From: Okapia johnstoni
Lineage: Eukaryota > Chordata > Mammalia > Artiodactyla > Giraffidae
DNA length: 64,000 bases
Direction of reading: 5' to 3'
NCBI GenBank assembly: GCA_024291935.2
Contig: CM044309.1
Coordinates: forward strand, 101,519,628-101,583,627
In this document: positions 33,620 to 44,689 of the stretch, piece after piece
Position numbering within the stretch: the stretch's first letter is position 1
Layout: each line of letters starts with the position of its first letter
The notes under the pieces: generated by a model
The model's input: the letters and a program-made list of their open reading frames with translations, nothing else
The model's database searches: none
Told to the model about the DNA's origin: nothing
Made by a program: the position numbers and the translations under genes

Positions 33620-33790
33620 CTAAAAGGGTCATTCATGAATTGCCTGCATCAGAAACACCTGGGCAGCTGTTACAAAGCAAAAATGCTTGGGTCCCACTCC
33701 AGACCTCCTGAATCAGAATCTTCGGGAATAGATATAGAATCTGTATCTTAATCAGATTTCCCAAATAAACATTTAGAATCTGAGAATCAT
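33620..33790 (+). repeat. MER5A-type hAT DNA transposon relic
   Basis: Order fits MER5A: 'gcatcagaaacacctggg' (33646-33663), 'cccactccagacctcctgaa' (33693-33712), 'tcagaatcttcgggaatag' and 'agaatctgtatcttaatcag'. Nonautonomous and old. Confidence 0.75.
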
Positions 33791-33840
33791 GGGAGCTGTT
33801 CATTTGATGTGCCAGATAATTTTTCCTCTTTGCAATATCT

Positions 33841-34053
33841 TGTTGTTGCTTGGTCACTAAGTCCTGTCTGACTCTTTCACAACTCCTTGAACTACTGCAG
33901 CCCACCACATTCCTCTGTCCACAGGATTTCTCAGGCAAGAATACTGAGGTGGATTGTCATTTCCTTCTCTGGGGATCTTCCCGGACCAGGGATTGAACCG
34001 CATCTCTTGGATTGGCAGGCAGATTCTTTAACACTGAGCCACCAGGGACACCA
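33841..34053 (-). mobile_element. Bov-tA SINE, antisense
   Basis: The BovA body in reverse starts at a GTT-type tail ('tgttgttgcttggtcac'). The tRNA head is at the right ('actgagccaccagggac'). Confidence 0.92.
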
Positions 34054-34089
34054 CTTTACAACATCTACTAAGAATTATATATCAATTCA

Positions 34090-34300
34090 ACTTTATAAAT
34101 CACATTTACATATATTGTCTCATCTTGTCTGCATAAAAATCCCATGGGATATTATTTTCCCAGTTTTACTTACAAGTAAATTAAGGCTCAAAACTCTTAA
34201 GTGACTTTTATAAGCCCAGACACAAGTAGTGTCTCTGGGACTTGAAGCTGGTTCTGTGAATTTCAATTTTATGCTATTTTCTGCACTGACTCCCTCTATC
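34090..34300 (-). repeat. MIR SINE, antisense
   Basis: Antisense MIR: 'ttacatatattgtctcatc' (34107), 'cagttttacttacaagtaa' (34161), 'ttaaggctcaaaactcttaag' equivalent (34181) and 'ctgcactgactccctct' at the end. Confidence 0.75.
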
Positions 34301-36600
34301 TGCTTATCTTGAGAACACGTAAAGGGTCATCAGGTGAATGTGTGTGTCTTTGTCCAGGTCTTGGGGTCGGGGTTTACCATAATTGCAGGCCAAGGATACA
34401 GGAGAAAATAAACAGCCTCAGAAGCACAGGGTCTTAAAAGTTCAAACCTATAAACCTTAAAGCAATGGGAAATATTACTCCTATGAGTGTTACAGTGGTT
34501 CTTTGTTCCATCAAAGCAAATTACACAGAGATACCACGAACCGATGCAAATTCCGTCCAGTCATCCATCAACCTTTCAAGGACCACGACTCAATAATATG
34601 GACTATCCTCTGTTTTTATTTATCCTTTTTATCTTTTGTTTCTGATGTTCTTCTCTGGGTTGTTTTGTGGATTATTTATGCTTCCATCCCTCCTAGTGTT
34701 AAGAGAGGGGTAAGAGAGGAAATAAAACTGAATGTATATTGGTGCTGGTGAGAAGCCTGGTGAAAAAGCAGTTGCAACTATCACTTTCTTATCAGGTCTT
34801 GGAATTATTTGTGTGTTTCAATTATCCATGTTGTCTGCATCCCCTATTATCCAAGATAAGGATTATATTACTTTATTGACATCGCCTCTTAGCAAGTGTA
34901 TTGCTACTTTTTCAGTGCAATGGGCTGTGGCAATTCATGACTTTCTTTTAAGACAAACACAGCATGAATTATCTCAAACCAACTCTCAGTTATTCAAGGG
35001 TTAATGATCCAATGTGTGAGTTTTACAAGCACTTTGCTTCTTCTCTGTCTCCCTCCTGTTCTCTGGCTTTAGGTCATTTGGTTGCTTATTAGCATCTCCA
35101 CCAGAGGATATTTAAGTTAAATTAAACTCAAACTAATCTTTTTCACTATGGTGGTGGCTTTCGATGTATCTTGAAATACGAGAAGGCGGTCCAAAAAGAT
35201 AAAATTTTTTTTGTTCTTTTTACATTTAAATTTCCAATCCTACTCCTTTCCTCCATTAACGCAGAAAAATTAAGAGTTTTCTTTAGCTCTCTTACGGAAA
35301 TTGGGTATGCAAGCCTTGTCATTTTCAAAATTCTCTCCTTGAGCTGCTAGGGAAATTGGACAAATATTCTTCAGTTCTTTGAAACAGTGTACGATACAAA
35401 ATTCACTGATGAGACCAAAGGATTTAGGAAACCGGCTCAAAATTGTCCAATAACGTGTCCAAGCAATTTAGCCTGATGTGAAAGTCAGGAATTAGCACCT
35501 TGAATTCTTTGGTCTTCTCTCCCTCTCTCTGCCCACCCTCCATCTAGGTGCTAATGAACACTGAAATGGCCAAAAGGTAGCCAGTCACAGGCAAGAGAGA
35601 AAAAGATGGTGATCAACCTCCAAACAAACAAGAGAAGTAACAAAAAGTGCTTTTTCTTCCTTTTTCTCTAGATTCCAAGTAACCTCTCTTCCGCTCCATC
35701 TAAAAGCTTACTAAGGACTCGGCCTGGCTCACTATGTTGCCAGGAGGCTGGAGTCACCACAGAGCAAGGACAGCAACCTGCTGCTGTCCCCTCTAGGTCT
35801 TTACAGGCTAAAGGCCAATGCCCAACCCATTCCGAGGGGGACCTGAGCACCTGCGCATCCCCAAGTGTGTAGAACATGGTGTAGCATCTTATTCAGCCAG
35901 AACCCTGTATCATGTTATAGGAAGATATAAATTAGCAAGGATTTTGCTGGCAGGCAGAAGGAATCCATTTTCTAGCAGGGGGTTCTGGGATGAAAATCTC
36001 TCCATCCATTTTTGAATGCTTTTTCCTCTTTCTATGAATTATTCTAGAAAGAGACATTGGAGTTGTGCTGGCTCTGAAGAATCCAGAACAAGGCAGAGTT
36101 TTATAACCTGAAAAAGTATTCACAACTTCTGTCAAAGGAGTTCTGAGATAAATGGCAGAAATCCACCCTGGCTAATTTCTAAGAATGTATATTGTGTAAG
36201 AAAAAGGATCTATTGGAAGGAGGTCCTTATTATGTGGGAGGGTTTTATTCAGGTCCAGAGAAACCGGAAAGTCTGTGTAATCAGTAATATTTTAGACTTG
36301 TTCTAAGTCTATATATTAATCAGTGGCATTCTCAGCTACTTTGAATTTTTTGCACTTTTAAAAGTTCTTGATTGTGTCATATTCTATACAGATTCAAGAC
36401 TTTCTACTTAAGCCAGAATGTAAGCCAGAAATTCTATCATTACTTTCAAAAAGATAAAATTAGAAATATATTAGAAAAATAAAACTGTCACTGCAAGACC
36501 TATAATTAATTTTGTATTAAGTGGGTTCACAGCTGTCTGGGAGAAAAAATGTATTTCTGTAAGATGATAAACTATATTTTTAAGACTTTAAGGATGACGT
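34301..36600. other. 2.3-kb repeat-poor block, no gene recognised
   Basis: No SINE or LINE is recognised. Open frames (34503-34751, 34732-35004, 35146-35328 antisense) are short, have no recognisable domain and lack splice or start context I would trust. This is the left part of the most repeat-poor stretch of the window. Confidence 0.4.
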
Positions 36601-36607
36601 CTTAGGG

Positions 36608-36630
36608 GTGTGTGTGTATGTGTGTGTGTA
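36608..36630 (+). repeat. (GT)n microsatellite
   Basis: Eleven or so GT units broken by one GTAT step. Confidence 0.9.
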
Positions 36631-36659
36631 AAATTGTTCCTCTTCCCATCAATAATGTA

Positions 36660-36735
36660 CCTGTTTTGCCTCATTTTGTTAATCTATAGAATGGGGTAAT
36701 AATTGCTGACATATCTGAGAAGTTCTTGGCCAACA
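36660..36735 (+). repeat. Possible MIR fragment, sense
   Basis: 'ttttgcctcattttgttaat' then 'gaatggggtaataattgc' resembles the middle and tail of MIR; it is short and tentative. Confidence 0.4.
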
Positions 36736-38298
36736 GTGTAAATATTATAATACTGAAGCTTTCATATCTCAGGGGTAACTTGAGAGCAAATAATAATCAA
36801 AGCATCCAGCCCAGTGTAAGAAAAATAATATTGTGTGGACTTCACGCTGCATGATTTTATTAAACTTAGGCTTCATGTCTCCATGGCAAGTGGATCCCCA
36901 AAGCCCAGACAGCAAAAATGTTGGTGCTTCCTCTGAAAATAAAGTTAACAATATCTAAGAAACATGTGATGTAATCCATTGTCATTGTTTTGCAGAAGAT
37001 TTTAGTTGTAGTGTGTTTGAGAGAAAAAGTTCATTTTCTTTCAGATGTGCTATCCATCTTCCTTGGGCCTAGAAATTACATCCTAAATAATTAAAATAAC
37101 AGTGCACCTGCACTGAACTCTCTTAATAGTGAGAATATGGGCTGTCCGTGGCAGGGACGGATAGCAGCCAGGGATAGAATTAACCTTTCTTTCACACAGA
37201 AGACTGCTGAGTTTAGAATCATTTTCTTTATGACTTTTCCTAAGGATCCTAGAGGAAAAAAGTCCACAACACCCTATCCCAAAATAGTCATCCGGGCACT
37301 ATGTGTGATAAGATAAGGTGGTGATAAACCAGGCTGACCTCTGCATTAACTCCTGGCGGTTAAAATTCTGTTCTTATAACAGGAATTCTAATTTACTCTT
37401 CACATCACAGATGCAAAGGCGTCAGATATTAACTGAGTGAGGATTACCCTGATGCCCTGCTTTGCAGGCTTCCTTTGAAGACTCCAGGGGATATAAAGGC
37501 ATTTAGCTGTTTCCTTTTCTTTCCCTCTAGAGGCATCTGGCTAAGTCAGGTGGAACACATTCCCCAGGCTCCCATTTATTACACACTCTCTTCCTGCACT
37601 GGCTTCCCCCACTTCCCACCACTCTATCTTTCTTGGCCTCCCCCAAACATCTTTATCCAGAAACAAGGATTATGCTTGTTTCTGGAATTTCCATCAGGAT
37701 AAAGAGAAGGAACAGACTCATGTCAGGGACACTCCCTGAAAACCAGAAAGTCTATGATTGCACAAACACACACCCGTGTGTAGCAGCCCGTGACCCCCTC
37801 TCACCACACTCTCCTGCTTTCTACATCCAATGCTGATAAAGGCCTTCTTTAGCTCAAGGAGTGTAATTTATTTAGCCATCCCCCAGATATAAATCACATT
37901 TACCTCTCTCCAGAAGACAGGCACCTTGCTTTTCAAGGCTGTCATAAAGAGGAAAATAGAGCTTGGCTCAAAAGTGGCAAAATACTTGCTATTCTTATAA
38001 GTTCAGATTGTCAACATAACTCTCCAGTGGACGCACAAAGCAGAACCCCAGGCAAGTCTGTGAAAGTTCTCTTCAGAATGTTGTTTTCGTTTTCTTGGTC
38101 ACTTACGTGGGTTCTCAGCCAACCGATAGAAATGACATAAGGAGCATATTTTCTCTGTGCGTTGTGGGGGACAGTTAGACCCAGTGAGGCAAGATCAGAT
38201 GGCTGAGGGTCAAGTGCTTCCAGCTTAGACCTTCCGTGGTACACATCTGTAGGCTCTCTGTTCACCACTGCAATTTGCATTCTAATCAGCATCCCATG
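36736..38298. other. 1.5-kb repeat-poor block with GATA-motif cluster
   Basis: No transposon or exon is recognised. Three GATAA cores fall within 21 bases at 37307-37327. Open frames here are short and featureless. Confidence 0.4.
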
Positions 38299-38321
38299 CC
38301 CCCCCCCCCCCCCACCCCCCC
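38299..38321 (+). repeat. Poly-C tract (C15-A-C7)
   Basis: Fifteen C, one A, seven C. On the minus strand this is a G-run able to form quadruplex structures. A 166-codon antisense frame translates it as a glycine run. Confidence 0.95.
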
Positions 38322-39023
38322 GCACCGGTAGGCTTTCTGCCTGTGTCTGCGTCGGTAACCCATGGTGACCAGGAGCAGAGAGGAAGGGGAGACAGTCTGA
38401 TCTCTGAAAAGCCCAGTGGCAGGCCCTCTTCTTGCAAACAGAAGCAACAGGAGCACGATGAGACCGTAGGTGGCTATTGGGAAATAGGATGTTTTTCTCT
38501 TCTTTCTGCACAGGTTTTTCTTCCTATTCATCCTCTCTAGAGAGCAAGGAGAAGTTCTAGGTACCAATATCCAGCTCTCACCATGAAAAATTATGCACAT
38601 TTTTCTCCACTGGAAACATGGCTTATTTGAATTGTTTTCCCCTCTGTAATGATCTTTTCAGGGGAAAAAAAAATACATACATGAGGTTAAAAAAGATCAA
38701 AAAGGACGAGAAGATGAATGCAATGAAAAGGACCCCAGGCCCAGAAACGGCTACTCTTGTCAATTTTTGTTATCCTTCCGGAAATAGTCTGTGTGTGTGT
38801 ATTTATATCCAACATACTATGTGTGTGTCTAAATTCACAGGTCTTTACTTGGATCAGCAAACGAGTGGTTGAGGGAGTAGGGAACCAGGAGTCCAGACCC
38901 TTATCAAGTTTTCTCGTAGGAGAGCCCACGGGCACTGGCTACAGGCACTACCCTGGGCCCGCACCCTTCTAGGGAAAGGCCTGCTCTCATTGTTCTTGTG
39001 TTACAAAGAAACCAAAACTGTAT
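38322..39023. other. No gene; short TG runs
   Basis: Mostly unique, with short TG runs at about 38788-38800 and 38819-38828. No exon-like frame. Confidence 0.5.
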
Positions 39024-39024
39024 A

Positions 39025-39055
<31 letters not shown>

Positions 39056-39070
39056 ATGTGTGTGTGTGTA
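39024..39070 (+). repeat. (TG)n microsatellite, interrupted
   Basis: About 20 TG units interrupted by two TA steps; likely length-polymorphic. Confidence 0.93.
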
Positions 39071-39129
39071 TAAACTTTGTTTTAGTAACAAAAATGAAAG
39101 CCTGCACTTACACTACTCATTTTGCTTTT

Positions 39130-39477
39130 GAAAAACAGTTTATTTATTTTATTATTGGAAACCCACTCCAGTATTCTTGCCTGGAGAGTTCCATGGGCAG
39201 AGGAGCCTGGTGGGCTACAGTCCATGGGGTCACAAAGAATCGGAAACAACTGAGCGAATAACACAAACATTATTTATGTACTTTTGGCTGTGCTGGGTCT
39301 TCTTTGCTGCATGCGGGCTTTCTCTAGTTGCAGGGAACGGAGGCTACTCTGTAGGCGTGATACATGGGCGCAGTAGTTGTGCCTCATGGACTTAGTTGCC
39401 CCTCAGCCTGTGGGATCTTCCTGGACCAGGGATCGAACCCTGTCCCTGGCATCAACCATTTGACTACTGGGGAAGTC
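39130..39477 (-). mobile_element. CHR-type SINE, antisense, with BovA in its tail
   Basis: Right part reads as an antisense CHR SINE, the tRNA-derived family shared by ruminants, hippos and whales: 'ttggctgtgctgggtcttc' (39284), 'cgggctttctctagttg' (39314), 'ggaccagggatcgaaccctg' (39423, the reversed B box) and the head 'ggggaagtcc' at its right end. The A/T-rich tail at 39130-39156 is separated from the body by a BovA. A perfect 14-base TSD (ctcattttgctttt) lies at 39116-39129 and 39478-39491. Confidence 0.9.
39157..39268 (+). mobile_element. 5'-truncated BovA, sense, nested in CHR tail
   Basis: Starts at 'ggaaacccactccagtatt', ends 'actgagcgaataacacaaac', and has no tRNA head. A short attatt occurs on both sides (39151-39156 and 39269-39274), consistent with a small TSD in the CHR tail. 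Confidence 0.88.
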
Positions 39478-39589
39478 CTCATTTTGCTTTTTCTCCCCCA
39501 CATAACAAAAGAACTTCAAGTTCATTTGATATCAGTGTATAAAGAAATACCACATAAAATGGATATTATAATGATAGTTTTTCAAATGG

Positions 39590-39668
39590 CAAGAATAGGA
39601 AGAAGGGAAGGAAGGGAGGAAAGTGGGGATGGAGGAAAGAAGGAGGGGAGGGAAGAAAAGAGAAAATA
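39590..39668 (+). repeat. Polypurine (GGAA/GGGA)n tract
   Basis: About 80 bases almost without pyrimidines, built from GGAA, GAAG and GGGA units. The charged frame over it is low-complexity translation, not a protein. Confidence 0.9.
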
Positions 39669-40598
39669 AGCACCCCAGCTATTTCAGGTTGCTATTTGTC
39701 AACGTGTCTTTCCTTGGGAAGCCGCATCTATCATTTCTCTCTTGCACACAAAGAGGGCAGGAACGGTGGGTTCATCTTTGGTTGTTGTTATAAGATCTAA
39801 ATTTATACTTTCCAAACCTAGTTTCATCTGCTACTTTCCGTAATAAGGACATATGAGGTCCAGGTGTCCTTTAGCACCCTTTCAAAGGAGAAATGGGACC
39901 TCTTCTCCCCAATTGCCTAAGTAAGAAGGGCACATGGCAGGGGTGCCTTGGGGCTGGCCATGGTAGTCCCTGAGGACCCGTGTCCTGGCTTCTCTCTGGG
40001 CTGGCAGAGCGGGCAGCACTGAGCTAAGGGCGGAGCAGGAGGTGCAAATTGCTTCCCTTCCACCTTCCATCACGGAAGTAGGCTTTCTGTCCATTTTTCC
40101 TTCCTGTCGAGCAAAGTCCAATGGGAAACAAGAGTCCACTGGACTGAGAGTGCAGCTTGTTCTGCTTTCCTGCCTGTGAGTGTTAGGCACGGTCATAGGG
40201 GACAGAGAAGAGAGTATAGTGCATCTTTGTCCTGAAGATGCTCACGGAGAAGGAAAAGGTGGAACCCAGGTCCACTGGGCCCAGCTCTCTGCTTCCATCC
40301 CAACTGTAAGATGTAACTTTCACAGGAAGATGCACACAGATATCTAGAGCCACAGCTGAGCATTTCATAGTCCCAGACATTTCATCAAGGACCCCTTATT
40401 TTGTCTGAGACATGACAAGGAGGATCTCTGTCTGGAGGTCATGGACACAGAAGCCCTATTGCACCGCCATGAGCATTTTCCCTGGTGTTGAGCCTCCCCC
40501 GACCCAACAGTGTGAAGCCAACCATCAGCCATCAAAACTGATGGGCGGGTGGCTGAGGGCAGAGGCTGAGTACAGGACTAGGGGCAGAAATGGGACCA
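39669..40598. other. No gene or clear repeat
   Basis: Unique-looking, somewhat GC-richer than its surroundings. Frames at 39882-40196 (antisense) and 40412-40669 have no recognisable domain. Confidence 0.45.
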
Positions 40599-40599
40599 G

Positions 40600-40790
40600 A
40601 GCCCCGTCTCTCCACCATCCACTAGTCTGGACAGGTTTCACCTCCGTGCCTCAGGGGACTCGTCTATAAAATTCTGATAGTCTTACAGTCTTGCGTGAGG
40701 ATTAAATTAGGTGATATGGAGAGAAAGCTTTCTAGGGCTTAATAAGCACTTTATCAGGTAATCTCTGTTTCAGTGAGGAGGCTAACTAAA
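40600..40790 (+). repeat. MIR SINE, sense
   Basis: 'tccgtgcctcaggggactcg' (40644) then 'ataaaattctgatag', 'gcgtgaggattaaattagg' (40694) and 'ttaataagcacttta' fit MIR. Confidence 0.65.
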
Positions 40791-40825
40791 TTATTATTGT
40801 TTGACTGAGATAAATATTCTAAACA

Positions 40826-41141
40826 CAGTTGTTATTGTTCAGTCTCTAAGTCATGTCCAACTCTTTGTGACCTCATGGACTGTAGCATGCCAGGCTCCTC
40901 TATCCTCCAGTATCTCCTGGAGCTTGCTCATACTCATGTCCATTGAGTCAGTGATGTCATCTAACTATCTCATCCTCTGCCACTCCTTCTCCTTTTACCT
41001 TCAATCTTTCCCAGCATCAGGGTCTTTTCCAATGAGTTGACTCTTCACATTAGTTGGCCAAAGTATTGGAGCTTCAGCATCAGTCCTTCCAGTGAATATT
41101 CAGGGTTGTTTTCTTTTAGGACTGACTGGTTTGATCTCCTA
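40826..41141 (-). mobile_element. BovB 3'-end fragment, antisense
   Basis: The minus strand is the last 0.3 kb of BovB: tail from a 'gttgttattgttcagtctc' start, with 'gtccattgagtcagtgatg' and 'gcatcagtccttccagtgaa' in reverse order. 5'-truncated within the noncoding 3' region. Confidence 0.92.
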
Positions 41142-41159
41142 GTTACTACCTTTAATTAT

Positions 41160-41410
41160 TTCTGAGCCTCTGTTCCTGTTTTGAGACCACTGTGGTGCAT
41201 TCCTGACTCAACTCATGGGGCCAAATGGGCCTGGCTCAGCAGGCCAGGGTGGAGTAGAGCGGAGTGGGTCAGATACAGACAAGGATGGTGTAGACCCCCC
41301 CTGTACCACCAGCTGTGGTCCCAGGGGCAATTTACTATTGCCCTCTGCCTCAGTTTCATCTCTTACTAGGAATAGCAACAATTTCTGCTTTATAGAGTTG
41401 TGTTTAATTC
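41160..41410 (+). repeat. MIR-like SINE, sense
   Basis: The right part ('tgccctctgcctcagtttcatctc' region, 41338-41361) is a clear MIR motif. The left part is more divergent, so the start is uncertain. Confidence 0.55.
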
Positions 41411-41620
41411 AGTGAGTGAGTGAGTGAGTGAAGTTGCTCAGTCGTGTCCGACTCTTTGTGACCCCATGGACTGTAGCCTACCAGGCTCCTCTGTCCATGG
41501 GATTTTCCAGGCAAGGGTAATGGAGTGGGTTGCCATTTCCTTCTCCGGGAAGTCTTCCCAACTCAAGGATTGAACCTGGGTCTCCTGCATTGCAGGCAGA
41601 TGCTTTACCATCTGAGCCAT
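41411..41620 (-). mobile_element. Bov-tA SINE, antisense
   Basis: (GTGA)-type tail at 41411-41431, BovA body in reverse, B box in reverse near 41570, and tRNA head to 41620 ('accatctgagcca'). Confidence 0.94.
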
Positions 41621-41679
41621 ATGAAAACTATTGGTATATAGTATGCGTTCAGCAAATTGATAGGGATTATGCAGCTATT

Positions 41680-41898
41680 GTTCTCAGGTGGCGCTAGTGG
41701 TAAAGAAATTTCCTGCCTATGGCAGGAGACATAAGACTTGGGTTCAGTTGCTGGGTTGGGAAGATCCCCTGGAGGAGGGCATGGTAACCCACTCAAGTAT
41801 TCTTGCCTGGAGAATCCCATGGACAGAGGAGCCTGGAGGGCTATAGTCCATAGGGTTCCACAGAGTTGGACATGATTGAAGTGACTTAGCACACACAC
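41680..41898 (+). mobile_element. Bov-tA SINE, sense
   Basis: 'ggtggcgctagtggtaaag' head subtype, BovA body, and a 'cttagcacacacac' tail. A perfect 11-base TSD (atgcagctatt) is at 41669-41679 and 41899-41909. It forms a head-to-head pair with the copy ending at 41620. Confidence 0.96.
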
Positions 41899-41919
41899 AT
41901 GCAGCTATTCACTTAGCCA

Positions 41920-42140
41920 TTGACTCACAGAATTTCAGAACTTGAAAGATATATAGATATTATCTAGTAAGGGCCACCCCCCACCATTGGACCCATCCTT
42001 CATTCTGTAGATGGGAAATTGGGTCGTAGAAAAACTAACAGTTTTAACGAATGTTATGTGGCCGAGAAACTGCAGAATCAGGACTGGAATTCTTTTACTT
42101 CCTGCAGTTTTCTTGCTACAGGGCTAAGAGTAGATGCTCT
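41920..42140 (-). repeat. MIR-class SINE, antisense
   Basis: Order: 'cagaatttcagaacttgaaag' region (41931), 'cattctgtagatgggaaatt' (42001), 'gtggccgagaaactgcagaa' (42058), 'ggactggaattc'. Fits antisense MIR/MIR3. Confidence 0.7.
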
Positions 42141-43496
42141 ATCCTGTTTAGGTAATCGTGCTCCAAATTTGTTTCAAATCTTGGACAACCAATAGATTGC
42201 ATGAAAAGTTGTAATACTCAAGGCCAGGCATTGAATTCTGTTATACGTCCCAAGGTTTTAGCTGATCTTTTTTTTTAATCTATTTTTTGGAAAATATTGC
42301 AAGTTGCTATCAGCCTCTCCCTCTCTCTATCCCCTTCTTTGCCTCAGAAAACTAATATGCCCTTCCTCCCTACTGCCGTTATTTTTTTTTAACTACATCT
42401 GTGGTGAAAACCCTCTTCTCTCAAATGAAATGAAGCAGCTGGCACCTTTAGGGCTCTCATATTATCATTATTATCATTTAACATTTATAAGTGCTCACAG
42501 TATGCTAGACACTATAACATACAGTAGTAAGGAACTTGCCATCTAAATTAGACACAGATAGATCCACATAAAAGAGAAAAATAGAGGCAGGGGGTGAGTG
42601 GGAAGTGGAGGAGGCAAGGGAAAAACTCAGGGTCACTGCCACAACACTTCAAACTCTTGCTGAGCCAATGGCTGTGGAAGACTTAGGGAGACATATCCAA
42701 TTTTTAGCAAAGTGATATAAAATTGCCCCTAAAGGGATTGTGTGAAATACCAAGGATTTTTTTCATTTCTTCCAGAGAATTTCAGGAAAGCACCTTCTCA
42801 TGAACAGAATTGTTCTAAATCTGCTCTCTGCTGCCTCTTTCCATCAGCTTTCCCCAGGCCCCTGGTGGCCTCCTCCCTGTGCACTTTCGGTTTGAACTCA
42901 GAGAGCAGCAGGGAGGCAAGGGAATCAAGCGTGGGGCAGCCGGCATGTCTAATTCCATGACAGACATGTGGGGAATCTAAAGGCCACCCCTGGAAGTGTC
43001 TTTGATCTCTGGAGCCCTCCATGCATTCTCTCTCCCCTCCATGGGGTCAGTGCCCAGTGGTTCCCCCCAGTCGTCTGGAGCCCCCTCCCCCATAGGTAAG
43101 CCTCCCTTTTTGTAAGTACAGTTTTGTTCCCAAATAACATTTGTTCTTGCAACTCATCCTTGGTCTCAAAAACTGTCACTCTTCCTCCTGTTAATTATTT
43201 TTGCTGTATATGTTTACCCCTTACAACTTGAGAATGGGAGGTGGCACTAATCATAGCTACAGGGAAATATTTAAGCACTAGGTCAAATAGACCCATCATA
43301 ATTGGAGCAGAAGCAATAACTGAACAGTTTAATGAACTAAGGCAAAAAAATAATTTAAATGCCAATGCTTCTAATAACCTCTAACTCCTGAAGGTTGTCT
43401 GTGGGCTGCCCAGAGGGACCCTCCCAAAAGAGGAGAGAAGCCCAATCAGTGCCCCAGAGTTCTTGTACCCTCAGTTTTAAGGAAGGGGTCACTTGG
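42141..43496. other. No gene; short L2-like 3' end
   Basis: The stretch 42470-42560 ('aacatttataagtgctcac' then 'agtatgctagacactataac') looks like the antisense L2 3' end. The rest is unique. Frames at 42742-43022 on both strands lack domains. Confidence 0.45.
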
Positions 43497-43504
43497 CTTT
43501 CTCT

Positions 43505-43715
43505 GTGTGTGTATGGTCTGTGCTCAGTCACGTCTGACTCTCTACAGCCCCATGGACTGTAGCCTGCTAGGCTCCTTTGTCGATGGGATTTCCCAGGCAA
43601 GAATGCTGGAGTGGTTGCCATTTCCTTCTCCAAGGGATCTTCCCAACCCAGGGATTGAACCTGTGTCTCCTGCATTACCAGGCAGATTCTTTACCACTGT
43701 GACACCTGAGAAGCC
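43505..43715 (-). mobile_element. Bov-tA SINE, antisense
   Basis: BovA body in reverse, B box in reverse near 43654, head at the right ('ctgagaagcc'). An 8-base TSD ctttctct is at 43497-43504 and 43716-43723. Confidence 0.93.
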
Positions 43716-43723
43716 CTTTCTCT

Positions 43724-44689
43724 CTTTTGCAAACAGGAAATAAAAGCCAGAATCCCCTCTGATAGGAGCGAAGTCATGAAAACAGCAAAAATGTATTCCT
43801 ATCCTGCGTGAAACTCAAATCAAACCCAGGATCTTTTCCACATGAAAAAACAAGCTGTAGTTTCTTCCCAGGGCTAAGTAAGCGGCAAAACTAACAAAGG
43901 AGGCTAGAGGCCAGAATGAAGGGTATCCTGCTGGGGCATCTGCACCTGGCATTTCCAGGCACCAGGGAAGTGGGGAAAACACCAAAATTAAGGCAAGGAG
44001 AAATGCTCACCTCATCTTACTTCTTCCTCTCTTTCTTTGACTAGGTACATGTCCTTCCAATTCTCTCAAAATTTTTCCTTCATTCTAGGACCTAAAGTGG
44101 TTTAATATGGAACATTTATTGGACTTCTTAAAAATTGAACCCTAAATTTACAAGTCTTTGGAAACCAGGTGTGGGCTGCTGCGTGAGTTCATGTCTGCTG
44201 AGAAAGAGGCACCAAAGTGGGACTGGATGTGAAAAGTACTGGGAAAGAAAGCAGGAGTAGGTGGGAGGAGCTTGCAGACAACAGTGCAGGTCTGACCCCA
44301 GTGGGAGGAGAGGGGGAAGGAAGGAGGATCAGGGAAGAGAAGGTCTCAAATGAGCAGAGCTTTAAAGAGGTTCAGCCAGGTTACTGTGGGGTCCTCTTGC
44401 CAAGTTGCCCAAGGGAGGAGATGTGCCTTTTGCAGGAAAGGGCCTGTCTTGGATCCCTGCTGCTCAGTTGCTGACTAGTCACAGCCAGTAAAAGGTGTGT
44501 AGACTCACTGGTGGATCTAGAAGGGAGCAGCTTGGGTCATCCATCAGTTATGCTCCCCGCAAAAGGAGTTCTGAGATGCACAGTTTGGTTACTACTTCCT
44601 TATTTACTTCATTCCAGAGAGACAATTAAAAGAGAGGAGAGCAAATAAGGTCTTGACCTGTAAACCAGGCATAGCATTTAACATTCTCT
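43724..44689. other. No gene or clear repeat
   Basis: Unique-looking, purine-leaning at 44230-44360. The 85-codon frame at 44217-44474 is not recognisable. Confidence 0.5.

Noticed and set aside
38011..38511. 166-codon antisense open frame
   Set aside because: It runs through the poly-C/poly-G tract as a glycine run and shows no domain. Low-complexity chance frame.
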